From: Bacteroidota bacterium
GTDB lineage: Bacteria; Bacteroidota; Bacteroidia; Flavobacteriales; Weeksellaceae
Direction of reading: 5' to 3'
DNA length: 5,079 bases
Assembly (NCBI GenBank): GCA_023399595.1
Contig: JAEWOR010000046.1
Span: 1-5,079, forward strand
A program made the translations under genes and the position numbers. The notes below the pieces were generated by a model. That model was not told the DNA's origin, did no database searches, and saw only the letters and a list, made by a program, of their open reading frames with translations. Of the stretch, positions 1-4,948 are shown piece by piece; position 1 is the first letter of the stretch, and each line of letters begins with the position of its first letter.

Positions 1-66
1 CTGCTTAAAGTGTTTTCTACAATCTTCTTCGGTTCCAAAATTCGCCGTAAAACTGAAAATATTCAT
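1..66 (-). CDS. IS1595-type transposase, N-terminal fragment (cut by window edge)
   Basis: The minus strand has an ATG at 66-64 followed by 22 open codons to the window edge, reading MNIFSFTANFGTEEDCRKHF and then KQ. The FGTEEDCRKHFK segment resembles the start of IS1595-family (ISXO2-like) transposases. In that family it precedes a zinc-ribbon and a DDE-type catalytic domain, both of which would lie outside the window. A perfect TAnnTTTG box about 20 bp upstream supports this start. The gene points out of the window, away from the cassette array, so the element's terminal repeat should lie between here and the 78-aa gene that ends at 122. The family call comes from recognising a short N-terminus and cannot be confirmed from 22 residues. 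Confidence 0.75.
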   Translation of the reverse strand, partial: MNIFSFTANFGTEEDCRKHFKQ

Positions 67-86
67 CTGTAATAATTTGAATTACA

Positions 87-94
87 CAAATATA
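87..94 (-). promoter_or_regulatory. Bacteroidota-type -7 box of the transposase gene
   Basis: On the minus strand this reads TATATTTG, a perfect match to the TAnnTTTG -7 consensus of Bacteroidota primary sigma factor promoters. It lies about 20 bp before the ATG at 66. The nearest upstream TTG is at 109-107, only 12 bp from the box and closer than the usual 17-23 bp, so the -33 element is not convincing. Confidence 0.5.
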
Positions 95-121
95 CAAATT
101 ATTAGGCAATCTTACGGATAT

Positions 122-358
122 TCATAATAATTTAAATAAAAAATTAAAAGTATCTGGAATTGCAATTTTCTTTAATTCATATGTTTCACTAATGTCAATA
201 ACAATGTTTTCAATTGATTTATTAATAGTTTCTAATTTTTGTAAATGTTTTAATTGAAAATCATAAATATGGTCGGTTTTGGTATTAAATTTTGATATTG
301 CTTCAAGCTCACCAACTAAAATTCCATATCTAAATATTTTCTTCTCTCTTTCTGTCAA
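122..358 (-). CDS. Unknown 78-aa protein of cassette C0, possibly truncated by the IS
   Basis: The frame opens with TTG (MTEREKKIFRYG in translation) just after an in-frame TAA, and no ATG lies in frame near the start. The product is mostly charged and predicted helical, with no signal peptide or membrane segment, so it is probably cytosolic. I do not recognise a family. The gene sits in the same orientation as the other cassette genes and starts 42 bp after the core GTT at 400-398. Unlike the other cassettes, no 200-bp repeat follows its stop. The C-terminal residues FKLL and the TGA lie next to the presumed IS end, so the natural C-terminus may have been lost. The TTG start is the only in-frame option but is not otherwise supported. 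Confidence 0.5.
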   Translation of the reverse strand: MTEREKKIFRYGILVGELEAISKFNTKTDHIYDFQLKHLQKLETINKSIENIVIDISETYELKKIAIPDTFNFLFKLL

Positions 359-397
359 AATATTTTATTATTAGGTAGGTTAGGTAATATTACCGCT
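359..397 (-). other. Leader of cassette C0, with a palindrome
   Basis: This is the non-coding leader between the C0 core and the TTG start. It holds the perfect 12-bp palindrome GGTAATATTACC (383-394) next to two TAGGT units at 372-385. The cassette-start pattern seen elsewhere (ten core bases followed by ATTTT) is slightly altered here to ATATT. No clear ribosome binding site or promoter is visible. Confidence 0.4.
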
Positions 398-591
398 AAC
401 GGAAAAAGTATTGGCGAAGTGCGGGAATTCGAAGGACTGAAAGTTCAAGAACGACCAAACGTAGCCAATATTTTTTCAATGGAACTAAATTAATAAAAAA
501 ATGTGGAATTGGAAAATATTGGCGACTAAATATTACAAATAGTTCAATTTAGCCTTAAACCCCGCATTTTGCCAATACAATGTTAGCCGTA
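391..591 (-). repeat. attC-like cassette recombination site R1
   Basis: This 201-bp structured repeat closes cassette C1 and borders C0. On the minus strand the C1 end reads TACGGCTAAC (591-582) and the C0 start reads GTTAGCGGTA (400-391). Inside is a basal stem of GTATTGGC (408-415) with GCCAATAC (571-578) and TGCGGG (420-425) with CCCGCA (561-566), separated by a GAAG/TTTT internal loop. A central hairpin pairs GCCAATATTTT (464-474) with AAAATATTGGC (513-523), and a smaller arm pairs CTAAAT (526-531) with ATTTAG (547-552). The layout of R box, unpaired spacer, L-like arms and central hairpin recalls integron attC. The length and core differ from canonical sites. Confidence 0.75.
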
Positions 592-1267
592 GTTTTTATT
601 CTTTCATTACTTCACTCCAAATTTTTAAATATTCAAGCAATGTTGAATCATCATTTAGGGTTAAATGCATTATTCCTGGAACACCAAAAAAAGTTTCAGA
701 CCTTAAATTGTCTTGACCAATACAAAATGATTTGATTACATCAATTACAATATAATTTTCCCAAGAATCTAATAGTACAAATTTATTTTCACGATAAAAT
801 CGAATATATTTACCCAATAAATATGAAAATTTTTGTTCATCAGTTATATTTCTATATATGTCACTTGAAAAATAATTAGTGAGATTATAAATTGACATTT
901 TACTTTCAAAATCAATTTCTTTAAAGTAGGTTGATAATGATTTTGATTTGATTTCAGAATGTCCTGTTTCAAATTTGTTGATAATTACATCATCGTCTAA
1001 ATTTAATTGCTTAACGAGTTTTTTACAAATTGTTTTGAAAGTATTTGCAATCTCAAATTCATTAACAAAAAACGTATGAATTACAATTGAACTTTCATTC
1101 ATTTTATATGATATTGGTGGATTAAGTATAAATCCATAAATCAAATTTAAATAATCAATTTTTAAGTTATCAAAAACACGAAATTTGATAAATTCTTTTT
1201 GACTTAAAGTCGTAATTTTTGTTTCAATATATTTCTTTTTCACGGTTTTTCATAAAATTACGGCTAA
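400..1267 (-). mobile_element. Gene cassette C1 (868 bp)
   Basis: The boundaries are drawn between G and TT of the core GTT at each end, as in integron cassettes. The cassette start reads GTTAGCCGTAATTTT (1268-1254), and its end, read as the reverse complement, is GTTAGCCGTAGTTTT (582-596). The ten bases match exactly and the eleventh differs. This complementarity across the cassette predicts a circular form in which the two ends form one perfect pair. It carries one gene. Confidence 0.7.
596..1243 (-). CDS. Unknown 215-aa protein, cassette C1
   Basis: The frame starts with GTG (MKKKYIETKITTLSQ) and its TAA stop lies four bases from the cassette end. The product appears soluble, with no signal peptide, lipobox or membrane helix, and is rich in Lys, Phe, Ile and Asn. 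I do not recognise a family or any catalytic motif. The C-terminal part contains SFCIGQDNLRSETFFGVPG. The start is odd: an ATG at 1253-1251 sits exactly 15 bases after the core G, the same position as the start in cassette C5, but it is out of frame and gives only nine residues before TGA. Removing one A from the A5 run after that ATG would give MKTVKKKYIETK. The gene may therefore truly use GTG, or may carry a one-base indel at its start. Confidence 0.75.
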   Translation of the reverse strand: MKKKYIETKITTLSQKEFIKFRVFDNLKIDYLNLIYGFILNPPISYKMNESSIVIHTFFVNEFEIANTFKTICKKLVKQLNLDDDVIINKFETGHSEIKSKSLSTYFKEIDFESKMSIYNLTNYFSSDIYRNITDEQKFSYLLGKYIRFYRENKFVLLDSWENYIVIDVIKSFCIGQDNLRSETFFGVPGIMHLTLNDDSTLLEYLKIWSEVMKE

Positions 1268-1457
1268 CGAAAAAGGCTTTGCGAAGTGCGGGAATTCGAA
1301 GAACGAAAAGTTCAAGAATTCACAAACGTAGCAAATGGCTTTTTCAGATTGTTAAATTAATAAAAAATGCAATATGAAAAGCCAATTTGCGGATAAATAT
1401 GTAAAATAGTTCAACTTAGATTTATCCCCGCATTTTGCAAAACCTATGTTAGCTGTA
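1259..1457 (-). repeat. attC-like cassette recombination site R2
   Basis: This 199-bp repeat closes cassette C2 and borders C1. The C2 end core is TACAGCTAAC (1457-1448) and the C1 start core is GTTAGCCGTA (1268-1259). The basal stem pairs TTTGC (1278-1282) with GCAAA (1437-1441) and TGCGGG (1287-1292) with CCCGCA (1427-1432). The first pairing replaces ATTGGC/GCCAAT of R1 on both strands. The central hairpin pairs GCAAATGGCTTTTTCA (1331-1346) with TGAAAAGCCAATTTGC (1375-1390), again with changes on both sides relative to R1. Arm III pairs GGATAAAT (1391-1398) with ATTTATCC (1420-1427). A small 5' arm GAAC/GTTC (1301-1304 and 1310-1313) is also present. Confidence 0.75.
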
Positions 1458-1902
1458 GTTTTTTTAAAATTAAAATTATTTTTCTTTAATGTAAATATTA
1501 TTGTAATCTAGAATTTTAATAAGCTTATTATTTCTAAATTGAAAAACTTTCAAAGATTGTTTGTTTTTTACAATTGAATCTCCAATTTCAAAAAAACCGG
1601 ATTCCCATTCAGGAGGGACAGTCGTATTATCTTTTGGTAAATTTGTTCCTTCTAGAGTCAAAGCATTATGTCCTCTTCTATCTCTATAAATTTTCTTAAT
1701 ATGAAAAGAGTATTCTTTGTCTTTTCTAATATCTAAATAGATTTCTTTATTCGTTCTTTTATCTGTTATATTTTCTATAAAAAAATATCCAAAGAAAATC
1801 ATTAAAGGTAGAAAACACATACTTAGTAAAAATATGATTGCCTTTTTATTCATATATATTTAAATTTCTTTCTAGCAGTATGTTTGGGAAAATTACAGCT
1901 AA
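1268..1902 (-). mobile_element. Gene cassette C2 (635 bp)
   Basis: The cassette start reads GTTAGCTGTAATTTT (1903-1889), and its end in reverse complement reads GTTAGCTGTAGTTTT (1448-1462). The match is ten of ten core bases, followed by the same A-to-G difference and a T run. It contains a single gene in the same orientation as the others. Confidence 0.7.
1476..1853 (-). CDS. Single-pass membrane protein of unknown function, 125 aa, cassette C2
   Basis: The protein begins MNKKAIIFLLSMCFLPLMIF. Residues 5-27 form one strongly hydrophobic helix preceded by two lysines, which predicts an inner-membrane anchor with the remaining roughly 98 residues outside the cytoplasm. It could also be an uncleaved signal. 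The Cys at 13 is followed by more hydrophobic residues and preceded by Met, so a lipobox is unlikely. The soluble part contains DRRGHNALTLEG and GFFEIGDSIVKNKQSLKVF and looks beta-rich. I do not know the family. The start is an ATG 50 bases from the core, in an AT-rich leader with AGAAAG about 14 bases upstream as a weak ribosome binding candidate. The stop lies 18 bases from the cassette end. Confidence 0.8.
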   Translation of the reverse strand: MNKKAIIFLLSMCFLPLMIFFGYFFIENITDKRTNKEIYLDIRKDKEYSFHIKKIYRDRRGHNALTLEGTNLPKDNTTVPPEWESGFFEIGDSIVKNKQSLKVFQFRNNKLIKILDYNNIYIKEK

Positions 1903-2097
1903 CGGAAAAAGTATTGCCGAAGAAGCGGGATTTTTATAACGGAAATTTCAAAAGAATCACTTCCCGAAGCAAAAATTTTTCCCTTTTTCAAACTTACAAA
2001 TTTCTTTGAAAAAGGGAAAATTTTTTGCGACTATTTTCCCAAAACACCCAAAGAATTCCTTCAACCCCGCTTTTTTGGCAATACTATGTTGTGCGAC
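1894..2097 (-). repeat. attC-like cassette recombination site R3 (divergent copy)
   Basis: This 204-bp repeat closes cassette C3 and borders C2. The C3 end core is GTCGCACAAC (2097-2088) and the C2 start core is GTTAGCTGTA (1903-1894). These two do not pair beyond AAC/GTT. The basal stem pairs GTATTGCC (1911-1918) with GGCAATAC (2077-2084) and AAGCGGG (1923-1929) with CCCGCTT (2066-2072). Both pairings are changed on both strands relative to R1. The intervening sequence is largely unlike the other copies, but it forms an even longer central hairpin at 1969-2028. Confidence 0.75.
1969..2028. repeat. Near-perfect 24-bp hairpin inside R3
   Basis: The arms 1969-1992 and 2005-2028 are reverse complements at 23 of 24 positions, with a 12-base loop. 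The arms contain GCAAAAA, a CCC/GGG centre and TTTTTCAAA. It occupies the position of the weaker central hairpins of the other copies. It is listed as part of the recombination-site fold, not as a terminator, because its flanks do not show a one-sided T tract. Confidence 0.7.
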
Positions 2098-2103
2098 GTT
2101 TTT

Positions 2104-2343
2104 TTATACGAAACAATTTGGAATTTCTTTTTCAATTAACTCAATTTCTTTTTTGGAAATTGCTATATCTTCAGAATTTTTTACAAAATCGAACTGACCA
2201 TATTTTGAGATATATTCAAATTCATAAAGTCCAGGATAATTTGATAATACTTTTTTAGCAATTTCTTTAAAAAACTTTACTTTTTCAATATGGCTAATTG
2301 AATTGTCGCTAAAAATCTCGTGTTTAATTACTATTTCAGCCAT
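2104..2343 (-). CDS. Unknown 79-aa cytosolic protein, second gene of cassette C3
   Basis: The protein starts MAEIVIKHEIFSDNSISHIE and ends in CFV six bases from the cassette end core. It is charged, predicted mixed alpha/beta, and has no signal or membrane segment, so it should stay in the cytoplasm. The family is not recognised. Its ATG overlaps the stop of the upstream exported protein by one base (TAATG at 2345-2341), so translation is probably coupled and the two products made together. The pairing of an exported protein with a small cytosolic one is the main clue to function. It could be a partner, a chaperone or an immunity-like protein, but no motif supports one choice. Confidence 0.75.
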   Translation of the reverse strand: MAEIVIKHEIFSDNSISHIEKVKFFKEIAKKVLSNYPGLYEFEYISKYGQFDFVKNSEDIAISKKEIELIEKEIPNCFV

Positions 2344-2927
2344 TATTTTACAACGTTATCTATTTTTAAATTTGCGATTGAAACATATCCTGATTTATAT
2401 TTTCCAAGTAATATATTTCCATTATAAATGTATAAATTGTCTCCGCCTACTTGTGACCATTGAAGACCTAAATCTGATAATTTTTCTAATAAATTTCTTT
2501 GAATATTGTCTTTTTGATAAGTTTCAGTATAAGGAAATGAAATTTTAATGTCATTCGCATCAAGAATAACCAAAGAATTTTTTATATTTTTTTCGGTTAT
2601 GCTTTTAAACGCAAGTTGCTGTTCAGAAGGCATTGAACTTCCTATTTTTTCAAAATCAAATTCATATAGGAATAGTTTTCTACGATTTTGTATATTTTCA
2701 ATATTCGTAAATATTTTTAAGGGGTCAACATCGTTCCACTCATTTTTGGAATCATTTATCCTATTGTCAAAGTCGACAAAAATCTTATTAAAAGTTACTG
2801 TTTGAGTTTTAGTCAGAAAATTCCTTGCGTCATAATTTTTTCCAATCAAAAAATTAGTTGAATTTTTTTGAGAAAATAAAAATCCTGAAATTAATGTTAG
2901 AATTAAAAAAATAATGTTTTTTTTCAT
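2343..2927 (-). CDS. Exported protein of unknown function, 194 aa, first gene of cassette C3
   Basis: The N-terminus MKKNIIFLILTLISGFLFSQ is a typical Bacteroidota Sec signal with a lysine-rich n-region, hydrophobic residues 5-18 and likely cleavage after FLFS, before Q20. The mature protein would have about 175 residues and be periplasmic or secreted. No cysteine is present at the cleavage site, so it is not a lipoprotein. The C-terminal part contains LGLQWSQVGGDNLYIYNGN followed by LLGKYKSGYVSIANL, which looks beta-rich. I do not recognise a family and see no type IX sorting domain. The ATG lies 26 bases from the core with no obvious Shine-Dalgarno. The gene is followed without a gap by the 79-aa gene through a TAATG junction. 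Confidence 0.82.
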   Translation of the reverse strand: MKKNIIFLILTLISGFLFSQKNSTNFLIGKNYDARNFLTKTQTVTFNKIFVDFDNRINDSKNEWNDVDPLKIFTNIENIQNRRKLFLYEFDFEKIGSSMPSEQQLAFKSITEKNIKNSLVILDANDIKISFPYTETYQKDNIQRNLLEKLSDLGLQWSQVGGDNLYIYNGNILLGKYKSGYVSIANLKIDNVVK

Positions 2928-2943
2928 ACGGTCTGTTTAAAAT

Positions 2944-3142
2944 GTCGCACAACGAAAAAGTATTGGCGAAGTGCGGGCTTAATTTGAACGAAAGTTCAAG
3001 TTCAGACCAATCGTAGCCAATATTTTTTCAATGGAACTAAGTTACTCAAAAATGTGGAATTGGAAAATATTGGCGGCTAAAAAAGTGGATTAGTTCAACT
3101 TATAGTTTAAACCCGCATTTTGCCAATACACTGTTGTCTGCA
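2944..3142 (-). repeat. attC-like cassette recombination site R4
   Basis: This 199-bp copy closes cassette C4 and borders C3. The C4 end core is TGCAGACAAC (3142-3133) and the C3 start core is GTTGTGCGAC (2953-2944). The basal stem pairs GTATTGGC (2960-2967) with GCCAATAC (3122-3129) and TGCGGG (2972-2977) with CCCGCA (3112-3117). The central hairpin pairs GCCAATATTTT (3016-3026) with AAAATATTGGC (3064-3074). The small 5' arm is clearest here: TTGAAC (2984-2989), loop GAAA, then GTTCAA (2994-2999). The interior is closest to R1. Confidence 0.75.
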
Positions 3143-3687
3143 GTTTTTTTAATCATAGTAACTATTCCATTCTTTTACAGCTTTTATTTTCCCATTTTCA
3201 AAGACTATTATGAAATTCTGCACGGTAGTCATTTCATATTTACCATTTGGATTTCCTAAAATCTGAGCTTTTAAAGTATCATTTTTAATTTCTGTAAAAT
3301 AGATATAGTCAAGTGGACCATGAAAATTTTTCACTTCGTTTGGCATTAATAATTTGTAATCATTATCATTTCTCCAATTTGATTTAGAATATTTCTTCGA
3401 TAATTTTTTTAGATTTTTTGGCTTTTGAAAGTCACTTAATGAAATAAAATTTTTATAAACTCCATTATATTTGTAAACTTTCGGAATTATTTTGGTTCCA
3501 GAAGCATTACTACCAAATTCTTCTAAAAATGGTGTAAGATTTTTACTATTTTCAGTTATTCTATTGTAGGCAAGTTCATATTTTTCAACATTAATTTTAG
3601 TTGTTGAACATGAAATCATAAATAGAAAAATTAATAAAAAAAATACTTTCATTCTTTAGAACACCGCTTTTGGAAAATTGCAGACAA
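2953..3687 (-). mobile_element. Gene cassette C4 (735 bp)
   Basis: The cassette start reads GTTGTCTGCAATTTT (3688-3674), and its end in reverse complement reads GTTGTCTGCAGTTTT (3133-3147). Ten of ten core bases match, with the same difference at position eleven. It carries one lipoprotein gene. Confidence 0.7.
3149..3652 (-). CDS. Lipoprotein of unknown function, 167 aa, cassette C4
   Basis: The protein begins MKVFFLLIFLFMISCSTTK. Residues 4-13 form the hydrophobic signal, and M12-I13-S14-C15 is a lipobox, so the mature lipoprotein should start at Cys15 with about 153 residues. No run of acidic residues follows the cysteine, so there is no visible flavobacterial surface-export signal, and a periplasm-facing position is more likely (inference). 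The mature part is lysine- and asparagine-rich and ends with NFIIVFENGKIKAVKEWNSY, suggesting a beta-rich C-terminal fold. I do not recognise a family. The ATG is preceded by CTAAAGA, a weak ribosome binding candidate very close to the start. The stop lies six bases from the cassette end. Confidence 0.82.
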   Translation of the reverse strand: MKVFFLLIFLFMISCSTTKINVEKYELAYNRITENSKNLTPFLEEFGSNASGTKIIPKVYKYNGVYKNFISLSDFQKPKNLKKLSKKYSKSNWRNDNDYKLLMPNEVKNFHGPLDYIYFTEIKNDTLKAQILGNPNGKYEMTTVQNFIIVFENGKIKAVKEWNSYYD

Positions 3688-3878
3688 CGGAAAAAGTATT
3701 GGCGAAGTGCGGGCTTTCGAAGAACTAAATGTTCAAGAACGACCAAACGTAGCGAATGCTTTTTAACTTCTGCTAACTTACAAAAAAAATGCAGAATTGA
3801 AAAGCATGAGCGGATTATTTTTTCTGCTTTTCAATTTTGCACTTTCCCCCGCATTTTGCCAATACAATGTTAGCAGAA
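3679..3878 (-). repeat. attC-like cassette recombination site R5
   Basis: This 200-bp copy closes cassette C5 and borders C4. The C5 end core is TTCTGCTAAC (3878-3869) and the C4 start core is GTTGTCTGCA (3688-3679). The basal stem pairs GTATTGGC (3696-3703) with GCCAATAC (3858-3865) and TGCGGG (3708-3713) with CCCGCA (3848-3853). The central hairpin pairs ATGCTTTT (3756-3763) with AAAAGCAT (3800-3807) and TTCTGC with GCAGAA further in. A competing stem with the downstream sequence is listed separately. Confidence 0.75.
3791..3840. repeat. Alternative inverted repeat inside R5
   Basis: GCAGAATTGAAAAGCA (3791-3806) is complementary at 15 of 16 positions to TGCTTTTCAATTTTGC (3825-3840), with an 18-base loop. 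The first segment also forms the 3' strand of the central hairpin, so the two structures exclude each other. No equivalent alternative stem of this length is visible in the other copies. Confidence 0.6.
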
Positions 3879-3886
3879 GTTTTTAT

Positions 3887-4735
3887 TTACCATTCTGATT
3901 TTTCAATGGATTCTAATAGTTCTCGTTTAGAATATCCAATACGATTTAATTCTTCCTTGTCAAATTCTTTTTGAATTTTCTTTATAAAATCATCATAAAT
4001 AGGATCATAATTAATTAGCAAAGCTTTATAAACATATTTTTTATTCGCTGGAGGCCAATATGGCTTATTTATATATGTGTCATTTTGTTCAATATATTTT
4101 AGCATTGTTAATGCGTTTTCGTTTTTATAAGCAGCAACAGCTCTTGAAAAATATAGAATATCATCAAAAATATTTTCCTTTGGAGAAAGTTTTCCTTTTA
4201 TATTTTTATTAAAATAATTTTCTAAAAGTGAATAGAATTTTTTATTTGGAAATTTTTCAATACTTCTGAAAATCCATATTTGACAATTTTCCTTTTTTAA
4301 ATTTTCTTCAAAAATTTTGTAAAGTAAACTTATGTCATCATTTTTTTTGAATTTACTCAAAGCATAACAAGCCGAAAGTTGTTCTCCACAATTTTTTCCT
4401 TTTTTTTCTGCCCTATGTTTAATTAAATTATAGTATTTTTGGTTTGGTTCAATATCTTGAATCATCCAAGCTGAAATATCTAAATATGGATGATCTAACA
4501 AAACTTTTCCAACTAAATTCTTCTTTTGAATAGGAGATAAACCATATTTATCGTGAGCTTTTCTTATCATCAAATCAGAAACTTGTTTATAATCTAATAC
4601 ATCATCATAAACCCACAATTTAACTCTTGCTGTATCTGATAAATGTCCTACTAATAAATCAAAATATTCAGGTTCTTGTCTATTAACTATAGTTATGTAA
4701 GCAACAACTCTTAATAAAGGGTTTTCACTATTCAT
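3887..4735 (-). CDS. HEAT-like alpha-solenoid body, 282 aa (downstream part of the split gene)
   Basis: From the first ATG in this frame the product starts MNSENPLLRVVAYITIVNRQ and is almost all predicted helix. Helical pairs resembling HEAT repeats are visible around residues 1-40 (NPLLR at 5-9, HLSDTARVKLW at 31-41), 70-105, 117-178, 191-218 and 232-258. Such solenoids usually act as protein-binding scaffolds. No catalytic motif is evident. Residues 41-60 (WVYDDVLDYKQVSDLMIRKA) are a conserved-looking linker of this family as I recall it. The frame is open upstream of the ATG back to a TAG beyond the A8 run, adding NATKDELIKL, which shows that the ATG at 4735 is probably not the native start. 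Without the frame shift this part would lack a signal peptide and stay in the cytoplasm. Confidence 0.75.
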   Translation of the reverse strand: MNSENPLLRVVAYITIVNRQEPEYFDLLVGHLSDTARVKLWVYDDVLDYKQVSDLMIRKAHDKYGLSPIQKKNLVGKVLLDHPYLDISAWMIQDIEPNQKYYNLIKHRAEKKGKNCGEQLSACYALSKFKKNDDISLLYKIFEENLKKENCQIWIFRSIEKFPNKKFYSLLENYFNKNIKGKLSPKENIFDDILYFSRAVAAYKNENALTMLKYIEQNDTYINKPYWPPANKKYVYKALLINYDPIYDDFIKKIQKEFDKEELNRIGYSKRELLESIEKSEW

Positions 4736-4748
4736 TAACTTTATTAAT

Positions 4749-4943
4749 TCATCTTTTGTGGCATTTTTTTTGAAGAAAACTTCTTGCTATTGTGTCTTTT
4801 GATGGAAGTGATTTTTCTTTTGAAAGACTTTCTAAAGAAGGTTGTAATTCTTTCCTAAAATCGGAAATATTATAAGTGTATTTATTTTTTTTGCAAGAAA
4901 TAATGAAAATTGAGAATATTAATATTTGTAGTATAGTTTTCAT
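4749..4943 (-). CDS. Lipoprotein signal and N-terminus of the split HEAT-like protein, 64 aa
   Basis: The product begins MKTILQILIFSIFIISCKKN. I14-I15-S16-C17 is a good lipobox, so the mature lipoprotein would start at Cys17. The ATG at 4943 is chosen over an upstream in-frame ATG at 5024 because the upstream one lies inside repeat R6 and would bury the signal peptide behind 27 residues. The reading ends at TGA soon after the A8 run, with the out-of-frame tail KCHKR. The two residues after the cysteine are lysines, so no acidic surface-export signal is visible. It is probably only the first part of the larger protein encoded by the rest of the cassette. Confidence 0.75.
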   Translation of the reverse strand: MKTILQILIFSIFIISCKKNKYTYNISDFRKELQPSLESLSKEKSLPSKDTIARSFLQKKCHKR

Positions 4944-4948
4944 AAAAT

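Larger units (their letters stand above)
1..121 (-). mobile_element. Left part of an IS1595-type insertion sequence
   Basis: This segment contains the transposase start and its promoter. The element end is not visible as a defined inverted repeat because the other end is outside the window. It is placed at roughly 95-124, since the 78-aa cassette gene terminates at 122 and no cassette repeat lies between that gene and the transposase. The boundary is therefore an inference. It would be fixed by finding the matching inverted terminal repeat and a target duplication on the far side of the element. Confidence 0.5.
1903..2952 (-). mobile_element. Gene cassette C3 (1050 bp, two genes)
   Basis: The cassette start reads GTTGTGCGACATTTT (2953-2939), and its end in reverse complement reads GTTGTGCGACGTTTT (2088-2102). 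The core differs completely from C1, C2 and C5 after GTT, yet its two ends still match at ten of ten positions. It is the only cassette here with two intact non-identical genes. Confidence 0.7.
3887..4943 (-). pseudogene. HEAT-like repeat lipoprotein gene interrupted by a frameshift in A8
   Basis: Two adjacent reading frames look like one gene. The upstream frame (4943-4749) encodes a lipoprotein signal, and the downstream frame (3887-4735) encodes the body. They meet at a run of eight A on the minus strand (4771-4764). Removing one A joins them as SFLQKNATKDELIKLMNSEN, giving a protein of about 351 residues. This restores the N-terminal helices expected before NPLLRVVAYITIVNRQ, a pattern I recognise from Bacteroidota HEAT-like repeat proteins. 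The frame break could be a real inactivating insertion, a homopolymer sequencing error, or a site of transcriptional slippage or phase variation. The start at 4943 sits 15 bases from the core G. Confidence 0.72.

Noticed and set aside
1969..2028. Rho-independent terminator
   Set aside because: The hairpin is AT-rich with only a three-base G:C core and has no T tract following either arm on the outside. It sits at the position of the central arm of the other repeats.
2006..2258. Two overlapping plus-strand open frames
   Set aside because: They begin inside R3 and run antisense through the 79-aa gene. They lack family resemblance or a start context and are shadows of the repeat and the minus-strand gene.
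2303..2805. Plus-strand open frames of 81 and 85 codons
   Set aside because: Both are antisense to the exported protein of C3, whose signal peptide and coupled neighbour are far better support. Their composition is that of a reversed AT-rich gene.
2104..2927. Toxin-antitoxin or effector-immunity assignment for the C3 pair
   Set aside because: The arrangement is suggestive, but no recognised toxin fold, active-site motif or immunity family is visible, so it is kept as a hypothesis only.
3670..3873. Plus-strand open frame of 67 codons
   Set aside because: It coincides almost exactly with repeat R5. The other repeat copies do not preserve this frame.
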